From Pelotomaculum isophthalicicum JI (lineage in GTDB: Bacteria > Bacillota > Desulfotomaculia > Desulfotomaculales > Pelotomaculaceae), in assembly GCF_029478095.1 (NCBI RefSeq), contig NZ_JAKOAV010000007.1, positions 62,001-126,000 on the forward strand: a DNA stretch of 64,000 nt, written 5' to 3'. Positions within the stretch are counted from its first letter, which is position 1. Each line of letters opens with the position of its first letter. The notes beneath the pieces are model-generated. The model did no database searches and was not told the DNA's origin. It worked only from the letters and a program-made list of their open reading frames with translations. This document shows, piece after piece, positions 49,939 to 56,781 of this stretch. Made by a program: the position numbers and the translations under genes.

Positions 49939-50547
49939 TTGGATAATATTGACCTTCCCACACTGATTAAAGAAAGATTATTCCTGGTGCTGGCGACGAT
50001 CATCGTTGCATTGACCGCCGGAGGATTGGTATGCATGATTTTACCGGCAAAGTACCAGGCCAATACAATTTTACGGCTCAGTCAGCCAGAAAACGGTTTT
50101 GCCGGTGATACCGGCGCCAATCGTATGGACTATAACAGTTTGATGATGTACCGCCAACTGGCGAGAACTTACTGTGAACTGGCGGAAAGTGAGCAGGTGC
50201 TGCAAAAGCTGTCCGAACGGGTTGAGCGTAAATTAAGTCCCGGTGACCTGAGGCGGATGGTTACTGTACGGAAAGTAAAAGACCTGGAACTGCTTGAGAT
50301 CCTGGTAAGAGACACCGACCCCTACCGGGCGGCGTTTATTGCCGGCAGCCTGGCCACGCTTTTACAGCAGGAGGAGAAGGAAGCGTGGAAGATGAACAAC
50401 CTGCGGATAATCATACCGGCTTCCCCCGATGAGCGCCGTGTGGGACCGAACATTTTCTTGTGTATGCTTGCCGCCGGTCTGGCCGGAATGCTAGTATCCT
50501 TCATACTTGTGGCTGTCATGGGATACCTGCGACTATGGCGGGAATAA
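49939..50547 (+). CDS. Wzz/CpsC-type chain-length determinant, second copy
   Basis: A membrane protein of about 202 residues with two transmembrane segments (about residues 16-38 and 175-197) around a Wzz domain beginning P-A-K-Y-Q-A-N-T-I-L-R-L. It ends with a very short cytoplasmic tail (L-R-L-W-R-E), so unlike the copy at 24689 no partner kinase is encoded beside it. TTG at 49939 is chosen because GGGGGTGG stands eight bases before it; GTG at 49927 is too close. The stop overlaps the oxidoreductase start by 13 bases. Two Wzz-like proteins in one locus suggest two glycan systems or one duplicated function. Confidence 0.8.
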   Translation: MDNIDLPTLIKERLFLVLATIIVALTAGGLVCMILPAKYQANTILRLSQPENGFAGDTGANRMDYNSLMMYRQLARTYCELAESEQVLQKLSERVERKLSPGDLRRMVTVRKVKDLELLEILVRDTDPYRAAFIAGSLATLLQQEEKEAWKMNNLRIIIPASPDERRVGPNIFLCMLAAGLAGMLVSFILVAVMGYLRLWRE

Positions 50548-51554
50548 AGTTCGGAATTGCCGGTTGCGGCCGTATAGCGAGAGTGCATGCTAATGAAATC
50601 GTAGCATTACCCCAGGCGGAACTGGTGGCGGTTAATGATATTGACCCATTTGTTTTAAAGAATTTTGCCTCTTATTACAACGTTAAAGGCTATCGTGATT
50701 ATAAAAAGATGCTGGAAGAGCGGGATCTTGATGTTGTTGTTATCTGCACTCCGAGCGGCCTGCACGCAAAAATGGGTATTTTGGCTGCCCGGTCGGGCAA
50801 ACACGTGTTGGTGGAAAAACCGCTGGCATTGAGCCTGTCGGATGCCGACATGCTGGTAAACACCTGCGAGAAAGCAGGAGTAATTCTTTCGGTGGTTATG
50901 CAAAAGCGTTTTAACCGGTTCTTTCAAATACTTAAATCAGCTATAGATGATGGGAGATTTGGGAAATTGAGTCACGCCACCGCCACGGTGCGGTGGAATC
51001 GTGACGAGGCGTATTTTTTAAACAACCCCTGGCGGGGCAAGAGGGCGGAGGATGGCGGGGTGATGATGAACCAGGCTATACACATTGTCGATATTCTTTC
51101 GTGGTTGATGGGCAGCGTCGAGTCGGTTTTCGCCTACACTGCCACGCGTTGCCGCCCTATTGAAACTGAGGATGTCGGAGTTGCGGTATTAAAGTTTGGA
51201 AGCGGAGCCCTGGGGACAATCGAAGCCGCGACTACTGTTTATCCGCGGAACCTGGAACAGACAATCGCTGTTTTCGGGGAAAGGGGAACGGTTGTGATAG
51301 GTGGGGAAAAAGCCGATACGGTAATGACCTGGCGGTTCAGTGAGACAAGAGAAGAAGATCAGATGGTGTGCCTAAAAGAGGAGGCAAAATGTTACATGGA
51401 ACCAGGTCACCAGGCTGTTTTACAGGATATGGTGAAAGCAATCCTAACCGGCGGCCGGCCTGTTGTCGATGGCCGCGAAGGGAGAAAGGCGCTGGAAATC
51501 GTACTCGGAATATATCGCTCTGCCGAGACAGGGATGCCGGTAAATTTTAGATGA
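50535..51554 (+). CDS. Gfo/Idh/MocA-family oxidoreductase (WbpB/WlbA-like 3-dehydrogenase)
   Basis: An NAD-dependent oxidoreductase of 339 residues. The Rossmann start is F-G-I-A-G-C-G-R-I-A-R-V-H. The conserved E-K-P-L-A-L-S is present, and the C-terminal domain has G-G-V-M-M-N-Q-A-I-H-I-V-D with the catalytic Gln/His region. In WbpB/WlbA, a member of this family oxidises C3 of UDP-GlcNAc-uronate. The aminotransferase and N-acetyltransferase neighbours favour that reading. ATG at 50535 lies inside the end of the Wzz-like gene; the longer in-frame ATG at 50460 would add unrelated residues. A repeat element follows before the aminotransferase gene. Confidence 0.85.
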   Translation: MAGIKFGIAGCGRIARVHANEIVALPQAELVAVNDIDPFVLKNFASYYNVKGYRDYKKMLEERDLDVVVICTPSGLHAKMGILAARSGKHVLVEKPLALSLSDADMLVNTCEKAGVILSVVMQKRFNRFFQILKSAIDDGRFGKLSHATATVRWNRDEAYFLNNPWRGKRAEDGGVMMNQAIHIVDILSWLMGSVESVFAYTATRCRPIETEDVGVAVLKFGSGALGTIEAATTVYPRNLEQTIAVFGERGTVVIGGEKADTVMTWRFSETREEDQMVCLKEEAKCYMEPGHQAVLQDMVKAILTGGRPVVDGREGRKALEIVLGIYRSAETGMPVNFR

Positions 51555-51570
51555 AAGTTACTACTTAAGG

Positions 51571-51601
51571 GTCTGTAGCCAGTAGTCAGTAGTCAGTAGA
51601 A
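51571..51601. repeat. AGTCAG-type half element (element 10)
   Basis: Only a left arm is present (GTAGCCAGTAGTCAGTAGTC), followed by AGAAAGAATTATTTTAGGG. It lies between the oxidoreductase and aminotransferase genes. Confidence 0.7.
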
Positions 51602-51630
51602 AGAATTATTTTAGGGAAGGTGCCTTAAAG

Positions 51631-52752
51631 ATGAATGTGCCTCTTTCGTCTCCCGACATTGGCCAGCGGGAACGGGAATTGGTTAATGCAGTGCTTGACA
51701 GCAATATTCTCAGTATTGGCCCCCAAGTAGAACAGTTTGAACGGATGGTGGCGGATTATCTGGGAGTAAAAGAAGCTGTGGCGGTAAACAGCGGGACCAG
51801 CGGACTCCATTTGGCAGTGCGTGGGTTGGGTATCAGCGCGGGTGACGAGGTGATTACTTCCCCTTTTAGTTTTGTCTCCTCCAGCAATTGCATGCTCTAT
51901 GAAAATGCCCGGCCGGTGTTTGTCGATATTGATCCCTTGACGTTAAATATAGACCCGGAAAAGATAGAAGCAAAAATAACATCTAGAACCAGGGCTATTC
52001 TTCCCGTGCACGTCTTTGGCAGACCGGCGGACATGGGGCGCATCATGGAAGTAGCCCGGCAGTACCGGCTAGCTGTAATTGAAGATGCCTGTGAAGCTAT
52101 CGGCGCCCGCTATCGCGAAAAAATGGTGGGCAGCGAGAGTGACGCGGCAGTGTTCGCCTTTTATCCCAACAAACAGATAACAACCGGTGAAGGAGGGGTT
52201 ATTTCAACCAACAACAGCGACTTGGCTGGCTTGTGCCGGAGTATGCGCAACCAGGGAAGGAACAGTGTGGGCGGTTGGTTCAATCACTGCCGGTTGGGTT
52301 ATAATTACCGTTTGGATGAATTAAGCGCGGCGCTTGGTGTAGCTCAAATGGAGTATCTTGACGAGATCCTGGCCAAGCGGGAAGCAGTAGCAATGGCTTA
52401 TAACGCTAGACTGGAGCGTCTGGAAGGGGTTGCGCTTCCTTATCTGGAGCCAGGGATAAAGATAAGCTGGTTTGTGTATGTAGTGCGACTGGCGCCGGGC
52501 ATCGACCGGGACCGGGTTATGGCGTACCTGCAGGGGAATGGCGTTGATTGCAGGCCATACTTTCAGCCAATCCACTTGCAGCCATTTTATCAGGAGAAAT
52601 TTGGTTACCAATCAGGTGATTTTCCAAATACAGAGTTTGTTGCTTCCTCAACACTGGCGCTGCCCTTTTTCAATAACATTACAGAAAAACAATTGGATTA
52701 TGTGGTTGAAGTGCTGACCGAAGCGATACGTCTGGATGCAAAAGGCAGTTGA
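51631..52752 (+). CDS. DegT/DnrJ/EryC1 sugar aminotransferase (WbpE/WlbC-like)
   Basis: A PLP-dependent aminotransferase of 373 residues that adds an amino group to a keto nucleotide sugar. The N-terminal P-L-S-S-P-D-I-G-Q-R-E is followed by N-S-G-T-S-G-L-H-L-A-V. PLP contacts are in V-I-E-D-A-C-E-A-I-G-A. The Lys forming the PLP imine is in F-Y-P-N-K-Q-I-T-T-G-E-G-G. The family end Y-F-Q-P-I-H-L-Q-P-F-Y is present. ATG at 51631 follows AGGGAAGGTG. With the neighbouring oxidoreductase and acetyltransferase it would install the 3-amino group of a diacetamido-uronic acid. It is the last gene of the locus before a bidirectional terminator. Confidence 0.88.
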   Translation: MNVPLSSPDIGQRERELVNAVLDSNILSIGPQVEQFERMVADYLGVKEAVAVNSGTSGLHLAVRGLGISAGDEVITSPFSFVSSSNCMLYENARPVFVDIDPLTLNIDPEKIEAKITSRTRAILPVHVFGRPADMGRIMEVARQYRLAVIEDACEAIGARYREKMVGSESDAAVFAFYPNKQITTGEGGVISTNNSDLAGLCRSMRNQGRNSVGGWFNHCRLGYNYRLDELSAALGVAQMEYLDEILAKREAVAMAYNARLERLEGVALPYLEPGIKISWFVYVVRLAPGIDRDRVMAYLQGNGVDCRPYFQPIHLQPFYQEKFGYQSGDFPNTEFVASSTLALPFFNNITEKQLDYVVEVLTEAIRLDAKGS

Positions 52753-52755
52753 TCA

Positions 52756-52822
52756 TCAAAATCGCCGCGTACGTATGCCCAAAGGTCACTTATTCACAAA
52801 TAACGGAAAGTATAATTTCCTG
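52756..52822. repeat. Second intergenic repeat family, copy near the aminotransferase gene
   Basis: TCAAAATCGCCGCGTACGTA, then TGCCCAAAGGTCACTTATTC and AATAACGGAAAGTATAATTTCC, align with the interior of element 9 (43371-43436). A partial inverted relative lies near 1200. Confidence 0.65.
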
Positions 52823-52824
52823 CG

Positions 52825-52853
52825 AAAAAAGCCGGTTAGTTACCGGCTTTTTT
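52825..52853. terminator. Bidirectional terminator
   Basis: AAAAAAGCCGGT pairs with its inverse ACCGGCTTTTTT around TAGTT-type loop bases, giving a U-run on both strands. It serves the polysaccharide genes from the left and the 52836-53417 gene from the right; it covers the latter's last codons. Confidence 0.85.
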
Positions 52854-53417
52854 CACTCCATTAAATAACGGGGATTGATCTGTTTTCGTTTTTTCCGTTA
52901 CATTTACGTCAACGTCAACATCCGCGGGTATTTCGTAAATAATCCGGTTGTTCTCAGTAAGAAGCAGTTTTGGCGGTTGATCCGGTGTGTTCCCATTCAA
53001 AGTGATATCGATGACTTTGTACTTTGTCGTAGACTTTGTCACGACCATTTCCACATCTCCCAGTTTAACAATATCACCAACTTTGCTTCCAGCGGCAATT
53101 GAGTTTGTGCTTTTAACAGTCGATGCAGGCGTAGAGGTTGGTGCAGGATTTGGGATTGCGCTTGTGGCTGCCGGAGTAGTCTGATTTGCCGCTGATTGAG
53201 TGCTGTTAGTGCTTTGAGCGCCGGCTGAATTCGCCTGAGTCGATTTGTCGGTTTTCCCTGCTTTTTGCAAGTCTTCAATTTGCTTGGCATAGGCCTGCTT
53301 ACTTGTTTCCATTTCTTTAGAATTAGCGCTTGCCCCTCTCCATAAATAGACCCCAATTATGATGACAAAACCCAGGCACGCCAGCAATCCGATTAATTGA
53401 ATCTCTTTTTTACTCAA
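52836..53417 (-). CDS. Membrane-anchored protein of unknown function
   Basis: The product is 193 residues with no recognised domain. The N-terminus has one transmembrane segment (about residues 8-26, L-I-G-L-L-A-C-L-G-F-V-I-I-I-G-V). A charged coiled-coil-like stretch (30-58) and a Ser/Thr/Ala/Pro-rich linker (58-105) follow. The small C-terminal domain starts G-S-K-V-G-D-I-V-K-L-G-D-V-E-M-V-V-T and ends in D-V-D-V-D-V-N-V. The layout resembles an exported protein held to the membrane with an outer beta domain. The start at 53417 follows AAAGGAGGTG on the minus strand. Divergent from the amidase gene; function not assigned. Confidence 0.75.
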   Translation of the reverse strand: MSKKEIQLIGLLACLGFVIIIGVYLWRGASANSKEMETSKQAYAKQIEDLQKAGKTDKSTQANSAGAQSTNSTQSAANQTTPAATSAIPNPAPTSTPASTVKSTNSIAAGSKVGDIVKLGDVEMVVTKSTTKYKVIDITLNGNTPDQPPKLLLTENNRIIYEIPADVDVDVNVTEKTKTDQSPLFNGVKKAGN

Positions 53418-53552
53418 TAATGTCTAACACCTCCTTTTAATCCCTTAATTGAATAAGACCAGGAGCCTATTGAATATTTTATTCAGCAGTCAAAGAAGTG
53501 TGCAAGGATTGCTGAGAATGAATACTTTGTAAGTAGCTGTATTCAAAATGTA

Positions 53553-53581
53553 TTGACTTGACTAAAATTCTTTGCTAAAAT
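53553..53581 (+). promoter_or_regulatory. Sigma-A-type promoter for the amidase gene
   Basis: TTGACT (53553-53558) and TAAAAT (53576-53581) are separated by exactly 17 bases. The position, about 90 bases before the amidase start, is plausible. Confidence 0.7.
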
Positions 53582-53673
53582 AACAGTACACTTGTTCGCA
53601 GGGTAAATTTTCATGATTGACCACTGGTTGTATATACAATAAATAAATGTTAAATTTGTGAGGTGTTCTTTCA

Positions 53674-54414
53674 ATGATAAAGCTGGTATTGGATCCGGGG
53701 CATGGGGGGAAGGACCCGGGTGCTGTCGGCAATGGACTTGTAGAAAAAAATTTAAATCTTGAATTGAGTATGCGGGTAGCCGGGAAATTGGCTGATTACG
53801 ATGCAGCTGTAACCTTGACCAGAAGTTTCGATACTGATCTTAGCCTGGATGAACGATGCGATATCGCCAACAATCTGGGAGCGGATTTATTTTGTTCTTT
53901 ACATACAAATTCCGGTGGAGGCACCGGATTTGAAAGTTTTATTCACACAAGTGCCGGAACAAAAACTGAAAGCATACGCAATGTCATTCACGATATGATG
54001 GCTGACTATTACAATTCTGTCGGTTTCCGGGATAGGGGCAAAAAGCGTGCAGATTTTGCCGTTCTACGTAATACGGTCATGCCGGCTGTTTTGCTGGAAA
54101 ACTTCTTTATTGACAACCCAAAGGATGCCGTGATATTGAAAGATGTTATTTTTTTTGACAGGTTGGCCGAAGTAATTGCCGGTGGTATAGTTAAAGCGCT
54201 GGGGGTACCATTAAAGTCGCCTCAACCGCATGGTGAACAGGGCTCTTCTATTACAACTCCGTTCACCTACCAGTCTATGACTCCCGGCCAAGACTTTTTT
54301 AGTGAAATTGCCAGGCTCAAGGCAGAAGGTTGGCTTAATGGTGAGCACCAGCCGGACGATCCGGTTACCTGGGGGGAACTGGCGGCTGTAATTAACAGAC
54401 TTAGAGATAGGTAG
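53674..54414 (+). CDS. N-acetylmuramoyl-L-alanine amidase (Amidase_3)
   Basis: A zinc enzyme that splits the MurNAc-L-Ala bond of peptidoglycan. The catalytic domain (about residues 1-175) has L-D-P-G-H-G-G-K-D-P-G (Zn His), E-K-N-L-N-L-E-L (Zn Glu), C-S-L-H-T-N-S (Zn His) and the catalytic Glu in V-L-L-E-N-F-F-I-D-N. The C-terminus (about 205-246: I-A-R-L-K-A-E-G-W-L-N-G) resembles an S-layer-homology-type module, as in endolysins and spore-lysis amidases. There is no signal peptide, which is usual for phage or spore-released enzymes. ATG at 53674 follows GAGGTG. A promoter lies about 90 bases upstream and a terminator follows. It stands alone. Confidence 0.88.
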   Translation: MIKLVLDPGHGGKDPGAVGNGLVEKNLNLELSMRVAGKLADYDAAVTLTRSFDTDLSLDERCDIANNLGADLFCSLHTNSGGGTGFESFIHTSAGTKTESIRNVIHDMMADYYNSVGFRDRGKKRADFAVLRNTVMPAVLLENFFIDNPKDAVILKDVIFFDRLAEVIAGGIVKALGVPLKSPQPHGEQGSSITTPFTYQSMTPGQDFFSEIARLKAEGWLNGEHQPDDPVTWGELAAVINRLRDR

Positions 54415-54436
54415 TATTGTGACAGAATATAATGAT

Positions 54437-54462
54437 AAGCCCCGCGAGATGCTGCGGGGCTT
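54437..54462. terminator. Bidirectional terminator
   Basis: AAGCCCCGC pairs with GCGGGGCTT around GAGATGCT. It lies between the convergent amidase and DUF3892 genes and is followed by ATTT-rich sequence. Confidence 0.85.
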
Positions 54463-54464
54463 AT

Positions 54465-54680
54465 TTAAAATGTGGGCAAGTTGTCTAGATTGTTTGCTTC
54501 GATGTTGTCGGGGTTGCTCCTAAGGTATTCTTTACCGCTCCTTGCTTTTGCCACATTGACTCCTTCAATCTTACCGTCTCTGGCCATCATGATTGCCTCA
54601 TCTATACTATATACGTTGTTGTTGATCATAACATCAGTGATATCGCCCTGCGCATTTTTTTTAACCTTATCAATTTTCAT
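54465..54680 (-). CDS. DUF3892 family protein
   Basis: A 71-residue cytoplasmic protein matching DUF3892, a family of unknown function common in Firmicutes. The typical pattern is I-D-K-V-K-K-N-A-Q-G-D-I-T-D-V, then the helix S-I-D-E-A-I-M-M-A-R-D-G-K-I-E-G-V and R-S-G-K-E-Y-L-R-S-N-P-D. The start follows GGAGGGATAATAA on the minus strand. It diverges from the glucosaminidase-like gene. No function can be inferred. Confidence 0.82.
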   Translation of the reverse strand: MKIDKVKKNAQGDITDVMINNNVYSIDEAIMMARDGKIEGVNVAKARSGKEYLRSNPDNIEANNLDNLPTF

Positions 54681-54756
54681 TTATTATCCCTCCTGGTTTT
54701 AGTATGCCCGGGAGTAAAAACAATAGTCATCTATGGGGTTTTGGACTTAATTTATG

Positions 54757-54765
54757 TGGTATAAT
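54757..54765 (+). promoter_or_regulatory. Extended -10 promoter element
   Basis: TGGTATAAT (TGn directly before TATAAT) lies 47 bases before the ATG at 54812. No good -35 hexamer is seen at 17 bases. Its place supports 54812 rather than 54704 as the real start of the next gene. Confidence 0.55.
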
Positions 54766-54811
54766 TAACCAAGTTAACCTAACGCAACAGTTTGGCCGGG
54801 AGAAAGAGAAA

Positions 54812-55978
54812 ATGCAAGCAGTACTGGAATGTTTAAACAAAAAGCAGGTAATGAGAAACGAAGACATTTTTGTCCTGCGTGATTATATTGCCAAAAAGTA
54901 TCCCGATTCCGGTATCAATGAACGGGCTAAAATTCTAGCAAATGCCGTACATAAAGTAATTGACAGGTATCTTCAAGAGTTCAATGAGAAGTACAGGTCT
55001 CAGATTAAATTCAACTTGTTGCGAAGAGCCGTTTCAAAGAATTACTACGGACTTAACGAAGATGATATCTTTAAGATTTGTATTGCAATTCATAATCACG
55101 AGGAAGATTATACGGAGGCACTTACAAAGTGGGTAAATAACCGGCAAGAAATCCCTGTTGCCAGAGAGACACTAATAGAGTTCGTTAATAAAGTGCGCCG
55201 GTATGCCGGCGATAAACTGGAGCATGATTGGAGTCTCATCCTGGAGTACCTGAACAGCGTGGAAATTGAACCGGAGAAGCGTCATCTTCTGTCAAAACTC
55301 GATCTAACAAAATATATATCCTTGTTATTAGAAAGAATTGCCGGGGTTTTGCCATATGTTTCCGGTTTGTTGTCCAAAAATAAGTTCTACCAGGCTATGA
55401 CAGCTTTCTTACTCATGTCTGTTTTCCTTACGGTGCAGCCTCTGAAAAACTTGCCGCCGTCGGTTCCCCAGATAGTGGTATCCAATAGCGCGGCGGTTTC
55501 AAAAACCAGGGCTCATCAGCCTGTAACACAACCTGAAATACTTACTGATGATTTGTTGTATAAAGAAGTCAATAATTCCAGGTTAAAACAATCATTGGTT
55601 AACAGAAATTCAATCCTTGCGGAAGAGCCCTATTTCTCAGTAATTATCCAGTCAGCAAAAGAATTTAACATCAACCCCATTTTTCTTTTTGCCATAGCAG
55701 GGCAGGAGCAGTCCCTTGTGCCCAGGCAGGACAAGGAAGCCGTTTTAATCGCTAACAACCCGTTCAATGTTTATCATAGCTGGGTCGAGTACAATACAAA
55801 TATTCAGGATTCGGCCAGGATCGCTTCGATTACTATATCAAATTTACTCTGGACAAAACCGGAAGCAGTCGATCCCGTAACGTGGATCAACCAACATTAT
55901 TGTGAAGATGAGCAGTGGCGGTACGGCGTCAGTTGGTTTTTTAAAAATCTCAGCAATGAAGTGCAAGGAGAGGGGTAA
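54812..55978 (+). CDS. Membrane protein with C-terminal glucosaminidase-like domain
   Basis: The product is 388 residues. The N-terminal 190 residues are charged and helical without a recognised family. A single transmembrane segment lies near residues 190-210 (M-T-A-F-L-L-M-S-V-F-L-T-V). The outer C-terminal domain has F-S-V-I-I-Q-S-A-K-E-F-N-I-N-P, then F-A-I-A-G-Q-E-Q-S, N-N-P-F-N-V-Y and later A-R-I-A-S-I-T-I-S-N-L-L. These match the lysozyme-like glucosaminidase fold, with Glu in A-G-Q-E-Q-S as the likely acid. ATG at 54812 follows GGGAGAAAGAG. It is probably a cell-wall enzyme with an inner regulatory part; the substrate is unproven. Confidence 0.75.
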   Translation: MQAVLECLNKKQVMRNEDIFVLRDYIAKKYPDSGINERAKILANAVHKVIDRYLQEFNEKYRSQIKFNLLRRAVSKNYYGLNEDDIFKICIAIHNHEEDYTEALTKWVNNRQEIPVARETLIEFVNKVRRYAGDKLEHDWSLILEYLNSVEIEPEKRHLLSKLDLTKYISLLLERIAGVLPYVSGLLSKNKFYQAMTAFLLMSVFLTVQPLKNLPPSVPQIVVSNSAAVSKTRAHQPVTQPEILTDDLLYKEVNNSRLKQSLVNRNSILAEEPYFSVIIQSAKEFNINPIFLFAIAGQEQSLVPRQDKEAVLIANNPFNVYHSWVEYNTNIQDSARIASITISNLLWTKPEAVDPVTWINQHYCEDEQWRYGVSWFFKNLSNEVQGEG

Positions 55979-55981
55979 ATC

Positions 55982-56683
55982 ATGATTAGCCCGATATGTA
56001 AATTAATCGTCGTGCCTGAATCTGGCGGGTTGCGGAGGGAGTAAGAAGGAAAATAGCAGCCAGCCTGCCGGCCAGCAAACCGCTGGCAAGGTGAACACAC
56101 AGTCTGATAACGATGAACCCCTTATAAGTCTTTTTGCCAAGGGCAAGAAGGTCGAAGGTTTATCCTTTGATTACACCATGACGTCAAAGGATCTTGTTAT
56201 GAGCGGGAAAATGTGGATTGAAGGAGAAAAAGTTAAAACTGAATCCACGGTAGTTTCTATTATTGACGGCAGCACGTCTTATACCTATTATCCCGATGAA
56301 AACAAGCGATGAAAATGGTTTTCGAAAAACAAGACAACAAACAATCGGAGAATCCTTTCGATTACGGCAAAGACATAGACACATCTCCGGACAAATACAA
56401 AGTGCTGGAAACGACGGTTTACGATGGAATCAAGTGTAAGGTTATCGCTGCTACAGGCGCTGATGGAAAGGACAATCTGAAAATGTGGGTGAGGGAAGAT
56501 TACGGCATTCCTATCCGTTTGGAAACAACAGGTGCCGATGGCAGCAAGACGGTTATTGAATATAAAAATATGACGGTAGAAAAACAACCGGCTAACACCT
56601 TCCGTCTACCCGCAGGTGTGACTGTAACCGATATGAGTCAAATGCTGAATAATCTGTCCAAAATACCCGGCTCCGGACAGTAA
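55982..56683 (+). pseudogene. Lipoprotein (LolA/outer-membrane sorting protein-like) with two frameshifts
   Basis: Read across two frame changes this is one lipoprotein of about 230 residues. The signal begins M-I-S-P-I-C-K-L-I-V-V (55982). Removing one C at 56015-56016 gives V-L-N-L-A-G-C, a proper lipobox (Cys codon 56031). The second part, in frame from 56031, ends T-Y-Y-P-D-E-N-K-R at 56312. The third part (56309-56683) begins M-K-M-V-F and continues A-T-G-A-D-G-K-D-N-L-K-M-W-V-R-E. Relatives read Y-P-D-x-N-K-A-M-K-M, so one base was lost near 56305. The protein resembles the beta-rich DUF4412/LolA-like group. The gene is broken unless these are sequencing errors. Confidence 0.7.
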
Positions 56684-56696
56684 ACAGATCGAAAAG

Positions 56697-56732
56697 AAGC
56701 TGCTTGAGTTAGACCTCAGGCAGCTTTTCTTT
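56697..56732 (+). terminator. Rho-independent terminator
   Basis: AAGCTGC...TTGAG pairs with CTCAG...GCAGCTT (about 12 pairs) around TTAGAC and is followed by TTCTTT. It lies just after the lipoprotein reading frame. Confidence 0.8.
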
Positions 56733-56781
56733 CGATCAGACATGGCTGTTGATAATCTATCAAGGACATTTGCAAATCTCA

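Noticed and set aside
53674-55978. Prophage lysis module
   Set aside because: The amidase lacks a holin or other phage genes nearby, and the flanking genes look chromosomal. A single lysis-like gene is not enough.
55982-56045. Selenocysteine or recoding at the lipoprotein break
   Set aside because: The break is a frame change restored by removing one C, not an in-frame TGA, and no recoding signal was seen.
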